Part shown: one piece after another, positions 27,018 through 39,223 of the stretch
Numbering within the stretch: position 1 is the first letter of the stretch
Layout of the letters: every line of letters begins with the position of its first letter
Assembly (NCBI GenBank): GCA_033063855.1
Contig: CP093831.1
Span: forward strand, 19,034,001 to 19,098,000
Length of the DNA stretch: 64,000 nucleotides
Direction: 5' to 3'
DNA from: Smittia aterrima
Taxonomy: Eukaryota; Arthropoda; Insecta; Diptera; Chironomidae
The notes under the pieces: model-generated
The model's input: the letters and a program-made list of their open reading frames with translations, nothing else
Databases searched by the model: none
Told to the model about the DNA's origin: nothing
Made by a program: the position numbers and the translations under genes

Positions 27018-30000
27018 AATGCTTAACAAATAAAGTTAAGCATTGAATAATTTCAGTTTATTTAATTATTAAATAGACCCGAATTATTAAATAGTCTTTA
27101 AGATAAGGCTTAAACTTTAAAGTAGTTGATTGCAATAGGCCTAATTGGAATAAGATGCAAAAAAATTTTTTGATATGCTTACGTAATAAAAAACTTGAAA
27201 TGTATATAAAAAATGTGATTGAAATTATAGTAATATGGCACGCGACTTCTGCTCTTAAACGAGATCATCAAAATGATATATAATGAAGCCATTAATTCTT
27301 GAAAAAGGTTGCTCATTAATAGATTGATAAAGGCGACAAGCGATTAACATTGCGTACAAGGATTGCATTTTCACGCCATGGCCGTGATGAATATTTTATT
27401 CAAGGAAATAAATCTTTTATTATCTTAATCTATGGGGGCTCCTCAGTAAAGAAGCGTGGAATAGAAGAAGTTTGAAAAATTATTCTATTATTCGATGGCC
27501 TGTAAAAAACTAAACATTGTTTCTTGTGACCAAGAAAAAATAAAAAAAAATCGCTGGAAATCGCTTAAGGCAGCTAAGTTGAATACTCAAAAGTTTCTTT
27601 CGGAGCATCAACGATTTGTTGATTCTTGACTCTTTCCTTCACTCGGAAGGCAACAATGATAAACTTTGTAAATATTTAGTTTGAAAGTTTTATTAAAACC
27701 TCAAAAATGAAAATTTATCTCTCGGCGAAAATGTTTTCTGAGTGAAAAGTTATTTAAATTTCTCTGTTGACTTTTCAATGTCGTTTCTGCTTTTGCTTGA
27801 TATTTCTAATTTATTTGTTTTCAGTTCTGCGACGTTTACAGAGCTTTGAGAAAATAAATTTTCTTCGCTGCAAAAACTTTCGCAATAAAATGCGTCAGTT
27901 AAGGTGCGTGAAAGCAAATTGCTTGTGGAAACTGAATGCGGTAAGTGTAAAAAGAAAATTATGGTTTCTTTGAATTTATTGCAAAAAATTTTATTCGAAA
28001 ATTAAATTTCGAATTTTATGGTAGAGAATAAAGCAAAAAAAAAAATTATAATAACATGAAATCAAATTGAATTTTGATTTTATAAAAATCCCTAAACTTC
28101 TAGCGAATTGCGAAGAATAGAAATCAAAAGAGGACAGGAAATTGTTTTCTTTCCTTTGATTTGAAGGATACCGATTAATATTCATCGAAAATACATCAAA
28201 GGGTTTGATCATCAAACTTTGATGGCTTCCAACTGTTGGCATTTTTAAAGAATAAAATATTATTGTTTAAACGTTTGAACCTACTCTTCTTTTCTGCAAT
28301 CTTTCTAGAATGTTTCTCAGCTCGAGTTGAGCAAAACTAAATTAAACAGACAAGTTGAGATAATTAAGGATTTGCAAATCAGTACAACTCAAGTAATCCA
28401 TGCGACTGATTTTCTTTTTTTTTTGTATATTTCTGAAAGCCCTGAAGCTGTTCTAGTTTGTTCGACTTCGTTTGCGATGCGGTTTGACAAAATAACTTCG
28501 GGGCTTTCCATGAAAAACTTTACCATCGAGACAAACTTTTGCTTGCTCGATTCACAGGAAACTTTTCACATCTCTGCCTTTGTTTTCCAACCCATGCAGA
28601 GAAAAAGTATCGAATTCTCTATAACAAAAGTTTTCTGCAAAACTAAAATCTCGATGTAACGCGAAACACTTTCGAATAAATTTCCTGCGCAAATACAAAA
28701 AGAAATATTCACTACGTTTCCATTTACTATAGGGCTTTTATCCGTAGGAAAGTCTAAAATTGTTTAAATCTTAATTTTTAAGAGAATTTTGATAAATAAT
28801 TTATTTCTTTTATAAAAGCCCTTTGACAGAAGAAGCTTCAGATTATATTTCCCTGTGTCGTGAGGAATTTGATTCAAACTTTTATAATGAAACTGTTCTC
28901 TATTTCTTTGCTGTCGTGCTTCTCGAGAGTTCCTTGCCATTTAAGAATATGTGAACGAGAGAACAAAAAAAAACTTTCTTGATTAATTCTCATGACTCAA
29001 CGAAAGAGATCGATTTCTACTTTGAGTTTAGCGAGTTTCTAGCGACGGAAGCGAATCAAACTTTTGTTCATGAAACAAAAGCTCTCAGATATTCTCATAT
29101 ATTGAAATAAAAATTTTAGATCTCGGTTGAATTCCATGAGTTATGAGAGAACGAAATTGTTTCATAGCGAATTCATAAATTCTGTTTGCTCAGGTTTTCT
29201 CTTCGAGCGGGAAAATGCAAAACTTTGATGATATTTGAGTTGCATAATTTGAGAAATTCCCGTTGCATTCCTTCAAAACCGAAGAAATCTTTGTTTTAAT
29301 TTATTTTTCTCGCAAGTTGCACACAAAATCTGTCTGAACTTTAAACTTTGTTAAATATTTTCATCATAACGAAAAAAAAAGAAAAAATTCTGTTTATCAC
29401 TACTGAGCTCAGCTGCTTCTTTCTATGCAAATTTCATGTACATGATTCAATTTCCGCTCTAAAAGAATCTCTGGCTTATGCATGGATGTGTAATCTTATA
29501 CAGAAATAGAACTTTGGTTTCCAGTCTTCTCATGATGCTTATGAAAATAAACATGCTTGTTAAGTTTTCTAGCGATGTAGTAAGGACGAACACATTTGCT
29601 AGATGAAATGCTTTCATGAATGATTTGCGACGAGCGGAAAATCATTTCTCTATTAGCTTTAGCTATACCTTTATCAGTGAGTGTTCAGTGCTGACGGAAA
29701 TCTTATCGAAGACTTTTTCACATGAACTGACTGAACTGAATGAACTCTAATCGAGAGACGATGGTACCAATTTGATCTAAATTTTTAAAGTCTTTGATGA
29801 AACATCCCTCTACCAAGTCGCTTTCCCAACTCTTAATAAGATTAGAATACTAAATCTCTCACGAAATTGGAAAGTTATTGCACTTAAATTGATTTATTAA
29901 GAGGAAAGTTTTTCACGACTCGCTGATTATTAAATTGCGAAGCGGCAAAAACAAAGAAATAAAGACCGAAAAATAATCACTGAGACTTGTCGCCTTCGGT

Positions 30001-30315
30001 AGGATTTTAGGGAAGTTCGTCGACCAATAAAATGATTCCATTTACGCAAAGCAAAACATAAGAAGAGGATAACCAATAAGATGAATATCGGCTTAGGGGC
30101 ACGAAATCATTTATTTAATCTTCCCAATGTCTCCGCCGCCTCTGTTGTTTCGCATAAATCATAAATCTCCAAAGTCGTTTGAAATCGTGGGAAGTTCAAT
30201 AAGCGATTCAGAGGCCGATGCAATCTAAGCGAGATTGAGAAATCTTCTCGGGATTATGAGTTTGTCATTATGAGTCATGAGGGGTGAGAAAGAATAATCA
30301 ACGATAAAATCTTTC

Positions 30316-30321
30316 TTTATT
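30316..30321 (-). terminator. Poly(A) signal of the eight-cysteine gene
   Basis: On the minus strand AATAAA begins six bases after the TAA stop at 30329-30327. This suggests a very short 3' untranslated region. Confidence 0.6.
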
Positions 30322-30326
30322 GTTCC

Positions 30327-31112
30327 TTAGGAAATAAAAACGATGGCCGTAATGCAAAGACTGACAGTAATGATAGAGTCGACTCGAGAACTTGCAGAAG
30401 ATCCAAAAGCGAAAGGATCAGAATCTTTCTTTAAATGCGTGAAATTGCAAGGTTGAATCATCGCTTCGTTCATAACAGTTCTAAAAAGACATTTCCAAGC
30501 TTTCGCTGGACGACTTCCGATTTCAATCTCCAGTGTATCTTCAAAACATTTCAAAACATTGTTTGCTTCGCTGCAACGATTAGAATTGTTCGTGTTCTCG
30601 AACCAATCAGGAGAACCTTCGCAGTCAACAAATTGCTCGTGCAATCCTGATAGTTCATCTTGCCAACTTGAGAACAACTTGCGATATCTTTCATCTCGAC
30701 CACAATAGATGAAATGGAACTTTCTGATTGCTTTAGAAAGACGAACGTAGAGATTGGCCTCAAAGAGACAGTCTTGGTATCTTTCAAAAGTATCTACAAA
30801 GCGCTTCAGGTCCTTGCAGGAATCATGTTGCGTGATGTAGGTCATGACATCCTCGGGACCAGAAATTTCAAGATTCCCGAGAGCATTGAACAGAACACGC
30901 TCAGCAAAGTCTGCTCGACTGATGTTGTTTGTACTCTCGACCTTTTGTTTCATCCATTCGGGTGATTGAGGCTGCTTGGTTTCTGATTTTCTTCGCCACC
31001 GTTTATTCCCGAGGGCGTCCTTCACATCTTCCGGCAGCAAAACGCACCAAAGAGCACCAATTAGCAACGCGATGAGGATGATGAGTAATATCGAAATAAA
31101 AACAACCTTCAT
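30327..31112 (-). CDS. Secreted or GPI-anchored eight-cysteine protein, family unknown
   Basis: A single open frame of 261 residues. Residues 3-27 are a strong hydrophobic leader (signal peptide or anchor). It is followed by RWRR at 38-41, which fits the furin pattern RxRR. The ectodomain has eight cysteines at 99, 115, 137, 164, 180, 189, 208 and 222, and N-glycosylation sequons at N63, N175 and N223. Residues 244-260 form a terminal hydrophobic run preceded by small residues (GSSASS), as in GPI-attachment signals. The helical Cys-rich layout is reminiscent of insect 27-kDa haemolymph glycoproteins or nematode T20D4.11-like domains, but I cannot assign a family. A poly(A) signal lies just after the stop. 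Codon texture and the ordered cysteines support a real gene. Confidence 0.75.
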   Translation of the reverse strand: MKVVFISILLIILIALLIGALWCVLLPEDVKDALGNKRWRRKSETKQPQSPEWMKQKVESTNNISRADFAERVLFNALGNLEISGPEDVMTYITQHDSCKDLKRFVDTFERYQDCLFEANLYVRLSKAIRKFHFIYCGRDERYRKLFSSWQDELSGLHEQFVDCEGSPDWFENTNNSNRCSEANNVLKCFEDTLEIEIGSRPAKAWKCLFRTVMNEAMIQPCNFTHLKKDSDPFAFGSSASSRVDSIITVSLCITAIVFIS

Positions 31113-32984
31113 TTTCGCTTTTCAAATTATTATTATTTCAAGGCTTCCTTTGACGTTTTTGTATGCTTTTCACATCATCGATTTAATTTGAGTCTCAATA
31201 TCAATTAATATGAAAAGCTTCATCAAAATGATTTTCACGATTCGATCTTGACAGTCTTTACAAAAGGCGCTAGAACAGAAACTCTCGGAGGGATTTCAAA
31301 AACGAAGAGTTTCTAAACTTAATGAAAGCGTTCATTGAATAGAAATTAGAAAAGTTTACCCAGAAGCAAAACTTTTGAAGGAAATATTTCGTAATCGTTA
31401 TCATTCTAGACATATTACTAATCTTCCATAATCTACTCAGTGAAGTGTATTTTCGAGGTGGGTTGGGATGCGTTGTAATTGAAACTGTGTCAAGTTAAAT
31501 GATGGGAAATGTTGTGATGTTGTGTTAAGTTTCAAATGAAACATAATGCTCTTACTCGTCACCAGATAGAAAATATTTCGATATTAAAGTAAAATCTTGA
31601 AAGAGTAAAAAAAAAATACTTTGAAACTTTTAGAAATTTGAGTTTTTATAGAAACAAAAGCTTAACTGCTACAAGAATTATTGAGGTAAACCTTGATGTC
31701 ATTACAAAAACATTCACGAATCCCTTCTCAACTCACATTCCATCTAATTGAATCCCATTAGACTTGTTTCCACAGTGGAGCTTTATACAATCAACAGAAA
31801 TCCTTCAAACCTCTAGAGAACAGCACTTTGCATGCTGATGATGTCAAAACATTCGCAAATTGAAAATTCGCCGCTCATTGAGACAGCAGCGACTCTTCAC
31901 ACACCATTGAAGCTCTCGAAAACATTCCATAAATTGAATGTCACAGCCACTGAGTTGAAAATAAAGGAAAGCGTTTCTCATTCAGCTGTCTCGGTGAGCC
32001 CGAAGCGAAAAACGAGAAGAAACTACGGAAAGCCGAGACAACACAAACAATTTTAATCGCATTTCGATGTAAGAGTCATTGATTATTATTCTCCGCAGCT
32101 TTTCAGTTTATTTTTATTCTCCTCAATTAGCTAACAATAAAAATAAAATTGACAGAATAATTGAATTTAGGAGAGGGAAAATTTATCTTCATGCAATTTC
32201 CACAAAAGCTTAATCAGCAGTGTCGGTCGAGTGTTTAAAATCAAAGTGCTTTGAAGGGCGCTGATGAGATAAAATTTTATTTCTCTAATTTACATGAGCA
32301 TTAAAGACGCTCATTACACTCGAAAGCCCGAGTCGATTCATCATTCCATCTACACTCATTCACTAATGGACTTGCTCCGACCATTTTCATGAAATGCTCG
32401 ACGAATTAATTCTCATCACTTGATGTCGAAGAGAGGAGGAGAAGAATCCGAAATTCAAAACTTCCGGGCGAAGAGGAATGTAATTTCTTTGAAAAGCTTT
32501 TTCTCGAATCAATCAAAAATAATGAGGAAAGTTTTTCTGATTGGGCTTTGAATGAGTTTGATATTTTGGTTTTTGATTTATGTAGATCGACTTCGACTTA
32601 TTGAATCAAAGTCTGTTGATTGCAAAAATAAATATTTTGAATTGAAATTATGTGTTGAGTAAATTTTTTGATAAATAAAAGTTTTCGAAAGTTCATTCAT
32701 CTTATCCAAGTCAAAGATCCAAAAAATGGTCTGATTCGTTATCAGTGATAAATAGACGCGCTCTCTACAAATTCAGGATAGTTCATACTAAATTTATGGT
32801 TCATCAAACGCTACATTACTCATATTAAATTGCCGTAAAGATCGCAATAAAAGATTCGCTCCAGTGATCTTTAATGAATTGTTATATATAACAATTGCCG
32901 AGTGATTGTTGGCAATAAAATAAAATAAAAAGAAAACTTGCCAAAGTATTTGGTTGAAAAATTGAATAAAAGCTCTTAAGTATC

Positions 32985-34233
32985 AGCACGAAATTTTTTC
33001 TTCGGCGAAGCTTTTAGTAAGCTTTTCTTTTATTCTGGTACTTTATGTTTGAAAATAATGCGTTTTAAAAAGATTCTCGAGGTAAAACATTTATTTTAAT
33101 TCGAAATTTTAAAGCAGTATAAAAGTTTAACCATAAAATCGGGAGGGAATAAGTTAAAAAATTAAAGCTAATCGTTAAATTAAAAAAAATCTTTGCAAAA
33201 TTCATATCTTTGATATCAATCATAATAAGATCTAGAAAACTCATTCAATCATATTTACAAATACAAAACGTCATTTACGTCTACGCCAAAAATTGATAAA
33301 TTAAGATAATTTCAGGTCGTCAATATAAAAATAATGAACACCCGAGCAGTTTTAATAGTGACTTAGAACTCCTTCGACCTATTGGTGTTACTCAATGAAA
33401 CTTGTCGGTGACCGAACGAACCACTTTTACTTTCATATAAAGCAATCAACAATTTCTTCGCCGAGAGACTCGTTTTGCGCGTAGGGAAAAAAAAATATTT
33501 CCATCCGAAATATTCGACAAGATTTTACCATTGCTCTGAGAAAGTTACGTATTAAGCAGCAGTGCCGTTGATGATTGTAAATACGGTAAATGGAGATGAA
33601 AATAATTGAGCACGAAATTTTTTCTTCGGCGAAGCTTTTAGTAAGCTTTTCTTTTATTCTGGTACTTTATGTTTGAAAATAATGCGTTTTAAAAAGATTC
33701 TCGAGGTAAAACATTTATTTTAATTCGAAATTTTAAAGCAGTATAAAAGTTTAACCATAAAATCGGGAGGGAATAAGTTAAAAAAATGAAAGCTAATCGT
33801 TAAATTAAAAAAAATCTTTGCAAAATTCATATCTTTGAAATCAATCATAATAAGATCTAGAAAACTCATTCAATCATATTTACAAATACAAAACGTCATT
33901 TACGTTTACGCCAAAAATTGATAAATTAAGATAATTTCAGGTCGTCAATATAAAAATAATGAACACCCGAGCAGTTTTAATAGTGACTTAGAACTCCTTC
34001 GACCTATTGGTGTTACTCAATGAAACTTGTCGGTGACCGAACGAACCACTTTTACTTTCATATAAAGCAATCAACAATTTCTTCGCCGAGAGACTCGTTT
34101 TGCGCGTAGGGAAAAAAAAGTATTTCCATCCGAAATATTCGACAAGATTTTACCATTGCTCTGAGAAAGTTACGTATTAAGCAGCAGTGCCGTTGATGAT
34201 TGTAAATACGGTAAATGGAGATGAAAATAATTG
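32985..34233. repeat. Recent tandem duplication of a 625-bp unit
   Basis: Copy 1 (32985-33608, 624 bases) is followed directly by copy 2 (33609-34233, 625 bases). They differ by one single-base indel in an A run and only a few substitutions (for example CGTCTACGCC against CGTTTACGCC), so identity is about 99%. The copies share an AGC junction, since AGC starts both units and follows copy 2. Each unit includes TATAAA (33436-33441 in copy 1). No open frame of note is present in the unit. Confidence 0.93.
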
Positions 34234-34873
34234 AGCGTTAATGCAGTCGAAAATAAGTTTAAGCGTTATGTAAACGTGACCAAGTTTTTTTTTGCTGTTG
34301 ACCATTGTTGTGGCTCTTGTTTTCGTATGATGTGTGTCAGTAGTTTCATCTCTCCGATGGAAGTAATTTTACAATTTAAAACAAAAGTGAGACATTACGA
34401 GATCATCGCATGTTTGCTTGCTTTCCATGAAAATTTTGTATGAAAAAAATATTGAGACTTGACGAAACTCGTGAAGAAAAGGAATTCATCAAGAGTTTCT
34501 TTATTAAAAGAACTAATTCTTCTATTCTAAGCAATTCAAGTCTTTAAATAAGTATGATATTTAAAGTATTTTTCAAGAATACTTCATTTAAAATTTGCAT
34601 GCTTTTGCAAATTGAGAGGTTAAGGCCAATTGATTAATTTCCCACAAAATGTTTGCAATTATCGAACCATTCAAGTTTGCCGGTATCTTGTTCAGAATTA
34701 AAAATAAACAATATACGATATCGCCTTGCTAAAGTCCATTTACTTCTTTCGCACGTTGTCTGCCGGTTTCTCTCGCTCTCATCGCATCTATTCACTTCAT
34801 ATTTTGAATAGAGCATAAGTCCGATTATGTTTGCAAGTCGCGAGTTTTCTTCGCTCGAGCTTACATTTCGCAT

Positions 34874-34879
34874 TCAGTT
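34874..34879 (+). promoter_or_regulatory. Putative arthropod initiator (TCAGTT)
   Basis: TCAGTT matches the arthropod initiator TCAKTY. It lies about 117 bases upstream of the ATG of the first acyltransferase gene and is followed by GC-richer sequence typical of a 5' untranslated leader. No TATA box stands at -30. The assignment is by position and motif only. Confidence 0.35.
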
Positions 34880-34992
34880 GTGATCGGTGAGTCGTTGCGA
34901 GTGCAAGCAACGAATAAACTGTCGCGCGAGTTCTTGTTGCTTGAATTTACCTGAATTTATTTGTGAATAGCTAATAAACGTTAGGCACTAGA

Positions 34993-37900
34993 ATGAATAT
35001 ATTTTTTATCGTGCTTTGCTTTTTGCTGTTTCATCTGTTGAAGGCAGTCGATTTGAGCAAAAGCGATGGATTAAGTGACGCAATAATAATATCAAAAATC
35101 AAACAAGGATTAAACCATATAAATACAGAAGAGTGTAAAAGTGATTTAAATATGACAGTGAATGCGTTTCTGGAACGAAAGCCCTGGGCAGTTGCTAGTA
35201 AGATTTGAAACGCTTTCTTTAATAATCTGTGATAACTCTGAATCATTCCAATAAAATATTAATATAACGTGATAGGAAACACATTTCAAATGACGTTTTG
35301 TGCTTGAATGTCATTGAATTAAAGATAATAAATAATGTAAAGTAAAACGTTTTCTTCTCACAATTGATATTGCAGTTGAGATCAGGCAATCTTTTGTAGT
35401 TTATTCTTGGAAACTCAGAAATATGTTGTCAGAGGCGTTAGAATCAACATTAAACCTCTTAACAGCCAATATTGTTAGAGAGTAAATAAAAAAAAATCGT
35501 ATCTTGAATTAGTGGATACGTAAACAAGTTCATCATGAAATACAAAAGCTTTTTAAACAAGGAAATTTTAAAAAGAATGGTTCGATTTTCTATTTTGCAT
35601 TTGATAATTATGCAATGATTTAAAAGATTTATAGAAAAATTAAATCAATGGAGAGAAAAAAAGAGATACTGAGGGGTAGATTGCAAGTGACGTGAATAAA
35701 AATTAAATTGTATTGCCGAAAATCTCAATTCAAAATCAAAAGTTTTTAAATTACTTTCGATTGTCTCGACAAATAAAGTCGTAAGCAATTCTTTAAGTTG
35801 ACTCTATTGAAGCGTGAACCCTAAATCAAATGCTTTGATGCAAAGTTATCAAGGTATCGTGGTTAATGAAAGAGAAATTCTAGCATTTAATGGGGCCATT
35901 CCAATAAATTTGATTACGCAAATTCGCGTCTCGCGTTTTAAACTTAATTGAGAGTACTTAAATATCAACATCCAACAATTACGTTGCAATAGTTGAATGA
36001 GTTTTAAAGATTATTTCTGTTAATAAAGGGACAGTTTAAGAAATTACAATTAAGTTTCTACTTCTAAAACGTTATTTCAAGAAAACTCCCGGCAATTTGA
36101 ATAACGAATGTTAATGAGAATACGCAAGTCAGTAAATATTGTTAAACTTCTCGTTTCTAGTGTTTGATTCTTCCGTGAAATCACCAGTCGGAGTTGAATA
36201 TGGCGTAGAATATCAATTCGGCAACTTCGATCAGTGTATGGAAGTCACGGATAATCTTAAGAACGCGCAGGTTAATTTTCAATCAAAATATTGTTTAGTC
36301 GATGTGAAGCTTAAAGGATATAAGATTAGACATTCTGCAGAAAGACGACATCTGGTGAGTTAATTACTAATTGAGGAAATAATGAAAATTTGTGAATTCA
36401 AAATATAATGATGATCACGTAATTTTAAAATGGAGTAAGCGGTTTAAATTGCATTGAAAGCTATCATTTTTTTGTAACACAAGATTTCAAATAAATTATA
36501 CAATTTTTTGAGGAGTGACACTTTTAATCGATTTCAGAATGCAAGTTCAACCAATGTTAATTGGGGTGTGTGTCTGCCGGCGTCTTGTTCTAACGAAGAC
36601 GTCTTGCAGTTTATGATATTGCTGACTGGGCAAAAGGAAGTTTCAATTAATCCGAGAAAATGTCAAGTCATGGAAACAGCAAAGTATAGTGCAACTGAGA
36701 TTGTTTTTGGGTAATAAAGTGAGCGACGTCAACACTTTTCATTTCATGACTAACACTTTTCTCTCTTTGTAGGTTTGCCATTCTCAGCTTCGTTTTCATT
36801 GTCGCTTTTAGCACTTGTTTTCATGTTTACGTTATTTCCACAAGCAAAACTGGCAAGCTGCGCAGTGACGTATTTGTTGAAGAGATTGTTAAGTCATTTT
36901 CAATTATCTGTAAGTATCAGAGGATTAAACGATTGAACTTGAAAATATTTGAAGACTTGTTGATCCATCAATTTAATTTTTTCTCATCAAAAGCTAACGT
37001 AAAGAAACTTGGCAAAGAAAGCAAAGACGAATTGGGATTAGGTTGTGTCAATGGCATCAAAGCAATTGCGATGCTGTTTATTATTTCTGGACACGCGCTC
37101 GTGTTCATGGTTGGCGGCCCAGTTCAAAACTCAGTTTTTTATGAAAAGCAGAGTGTGATGATTCAAAATGCTTTTCTTCAGAACTCTCCACTCCTTGTTG
37201 ATTCCTTCTTGTTATTGTCTGGTTTTCTTTTCACAAGATTAGTGTTAGTTGAACTCGATAAGCGTCGTGGGAAAATCAATTTCGGAATCCTCTATGTTTT
37301 TCGATACATCAGGTGAGTGTCATAAGGACTTCGGGTTTGCGGTTAATCAATCGACCAAGCAGTAGAAAAATCAAAAGTGAACTAGAAAGAAGCTAAACAC
37401 ATTTTCTTTTCTTTAAAGACTAACACCGGCTTATTTAGCTATGATAGGGCTTTATTCGACCTTTTTTATAAGGATTGGCGATGGTCCGCTATGGAAGTAT
37501 CGGATTTCTCTCGAGCAGGAGCGTTGTCAGCAATCTTGGTGGAAGAATCTTCTTTACATAAACAACTATCTTGGCAATGACTCGCTTTGCATGTTCCAGT
37601 CGTGGTATCTTGCAGGTGAGTCAACCATTGCATTTCTTGTTTGCAAGGTTCTTCTTCAGAAAAACGAGACTTCAAGTCTTGGATTTTGAATTCGTCTATT
37701 TTCGGAGATTTCATGGAATCCTTGAAGGTTACGATATTGTTCTTCGTTTTTTGAGATTCAGAAAAAGTTTGAGATTCTTTTTCCACTTTCTCAATATTTT
37801 GGAAAGCTCCGCAACAACAAGAAGTTCTTTTTCGAATCAAAATCGATTTCAACGAATTCTCTCTTGGGGTTTTCGGTTTGATGACTGGTTGATAGATGGT

Positions 37901-39133
37901 TTCTTGCTTTTTGTATCTCGGAAGCTTTAAAGTTAAATTGACGATGGAAAACTTTTGATGATTTTCACAGAAACAAAGAATTTTGAAAGACTCTTTTGAC
38001 ATGATCGACTTTAAATTTGACTTTTCAATGATGAATTGATTTATTTTCTTTTTCAGCTGACACTCAACTTTTTGTCCTGGCTCCATTGTTTATATACCCG
38101 CTTTATAAATGCAGAAAGGCCGGTCTTTATCTTCTCTCATTTGCCGCGTTGGTTTCAGTCGTTGTTCCGTTCTACATTACATTCTCTCAGAAACTTGATC
38201 CAACATTCATCGTATGGCCGAGGTGAGTCAATCAATACATAATCGCTCTCTCGGATGACATTGACCCACTAATTCGTTTATGAAGCGAAATCGCTGATTT
38301 ATCAACCAACGACTATTTTATCAACACTTATGGCAAAACTCATATGAGATCGAGCGCTTACATCTTCGGCATTCTCGCTGGATTTTTGGCTTTCTACATT
38401 CACAAGAGACAGTAAGTTTCATTCACAAGGTTGACTAGTTTATTATTTAATGTTTTCGTTCCGCAGAATTGAAATTCCAAAACGCTCAAGATTTTGGTTG
38501 TGGCTTACGATGTCGGCTGCTGGGGCAGTCTCAATGTTCTCAGTTACACTTTATTATATTCCAACATATCATTACACGAATCTTGAAAGCGCACTTTACG
38601 CAAGTTTACATAGACTCTTCTGGAGTCTCTTTGCTGGTTGGGTCGTCATTGCTTGTGTTACTAGCGAGACTGGTGCTTTACGTAACTTTCTGTCATCAAG
38701 AGCACTAGTTCCCTTAAGTCGTTTAACCTATTGTAGGTGAGTTCCTGTACTCAAAATTAAGAATGAACTAAATAATATTTCAACATGTTTCCTTTTAAGT
38801 TATCTAACAAATGGTTTCATTGAGCTATATTTGGCAGCAAGTATTCGGACAAGCAAGTATATGTCGGTGACGAATTTGGTAATACATTCAAAGTCTTTAA
38901 TATTTAATCGAATTATCATATAAAACCTTATTTCCCAGCTTGGCGAAACTTTATCTCACGTTTGCCTCACTTTTTTGGCCGCAATCGTCCTCTGTCTCAT
39001 GTTCGAGTCACCTATCCATGGCATTGAAAAAATGCTTTTAAGACGTCATATGCCGCCTCGTGATTCTGGAAGTGAATCTGACGAGTTTAATGTTAACAGT
39101 CGAACACCAAGTACATCAGAAGCTTCCGCGTGA
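34993..39133 (+). CDS. NRF-6-like multipass acyltransferase (nose resistant to fluoxetine family)
   Basis: Eleven exons: 34993-35197, 36161-36354, 36538-36710, 36773-36909, 36994-37312, 37419-37615, 38057-38222, 38286-38411, 38467-38736, 38800-38878 and 38939-39133. All junctions are GT-AG and in phase, giving 686 residues. A signal peptide (MNIFFIVLCFLLFHLLKA) leads into the NRF luminal domain (WAVAMFDSSVKSP, QFGNFDQCM, NWGVCLPASC). The acyltransferase_3 membrane domain follows, with about ten helices and motifs GIKAIAMLFIISGH (H270 is the family's conserved histidine), RYIRLTPAYLA, WWKNLLYINN and WYLAADTQLF. The tail is short and serine-rich. Relatives include C. elegans NRF-6/NDG-4 and Drosophila Drop-dead, implicated in lipid or yolk transport and epithelial function; the substrate is unknown. 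A paralogue sits tail to tail downstream. Confidence 0.93.
37466..38002 (-). CDS. Possible nested antisense gene in an acyltransferase intron
   Basis: A minus-strand frame starting at an ATG at 38002 (MSKESFKILCFCENHQKF) stays open for 178 codons to a stop at 37466. It crosses all but the outer 54 bases of the 441-base intron 37616-38056, and then runs antisense to exon 6 of the plus-strand gene. That intron is several times longer than most of its neighbours and is purine-rich on the minus strand. The predicted peptide is hydrophilic, lysine- and glutamate-rich and Cys-containing (RKRTSCCCGAF), with no known domain. A further upstream ATG lies at 38086, inside exon 7. It may be a nested gene, part of one, or a long chance frame. 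Confidence 0.3.
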   Translation of the reverse strand: MSKESFKILCFCENHQKFSIVNLTLKLPRYKKQETIYQPVIKPKTPRENSLKSILIRKRTSCCCGAFQNIEKVEKESQTFSESQKTKNNIVTFKDSMKSPKIDEFKIQDLKSRFSEEEPCKQEMQWLTHLQDTTTGTCKASHCQDSCLCKEDSSTKIADNAPAREKSDTSIADHRQSL

Positions 39134-39217
39134 CATCTTTACCAATTAAATTATTTACCTGATAAACTGTGTTGTGACATTTAGCAATTTAAGGATTTAT
39201 TAAATAATTGCTCACTT

Positions 39218-39223
39218 AATAAA
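39218..39223 (+). terminator. Poly(A) signal of the first acyltransferase gene
   Basis: AATAAA occurs 85 bases after the TGA stop of the plus-strand acyltransferase gene. Confidence 0.6.

Larger units (their letters stand above)
17576..30326. other. Intergenic region with a foldback transposon
   Basis: No supported gene was found over almost 13 kb. Small open frames, the longest 127 codons at 20061-20444, lack domain similarity, splice context or coding-like composition. The region carries a GA microsatellite at 19147-19162 and the 848-bp foldback element at 26170-27017. The part next to 17576 should contain the promoter and 5' untranslated region of the minus-strand beat gene. Confidence 0.55.
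31113..34992. other. Intergenic region upstream of the first acyltransferase gene
   Basis: No gene is supported here. The region contains the 625-bp tandem duplication at 32985-34233 and, close to its right end, the putative transcription start of the acyltransferase gene. A 74-codon basic open frame at 31832-32056 has no recognisable features and is treated as chance. Confidence 0.55.

Noticed and set aside
28327..28659. 110-codon plus-strand frame
   Set aside because: It has no domain, leader or splice support, and its composition matches the neighbouring noncoding DNA.
37571..37930. 119-codon plus-strand frame over an acyltransferase intron
   Set aside because: It is phenylalanine- and arginine-rich, typical of the reverse reading of the purine-rich minus strand. 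The conserved protein skips it by splicing from 37615 to 38057.
37616..38056. An additional exon of the plus-strand acyltransferase in this long intron
   Set aside because: The conserved WYLA-ADTQLF motif is restored exactly by joining 37615 to 38057, so no exon is needed between.
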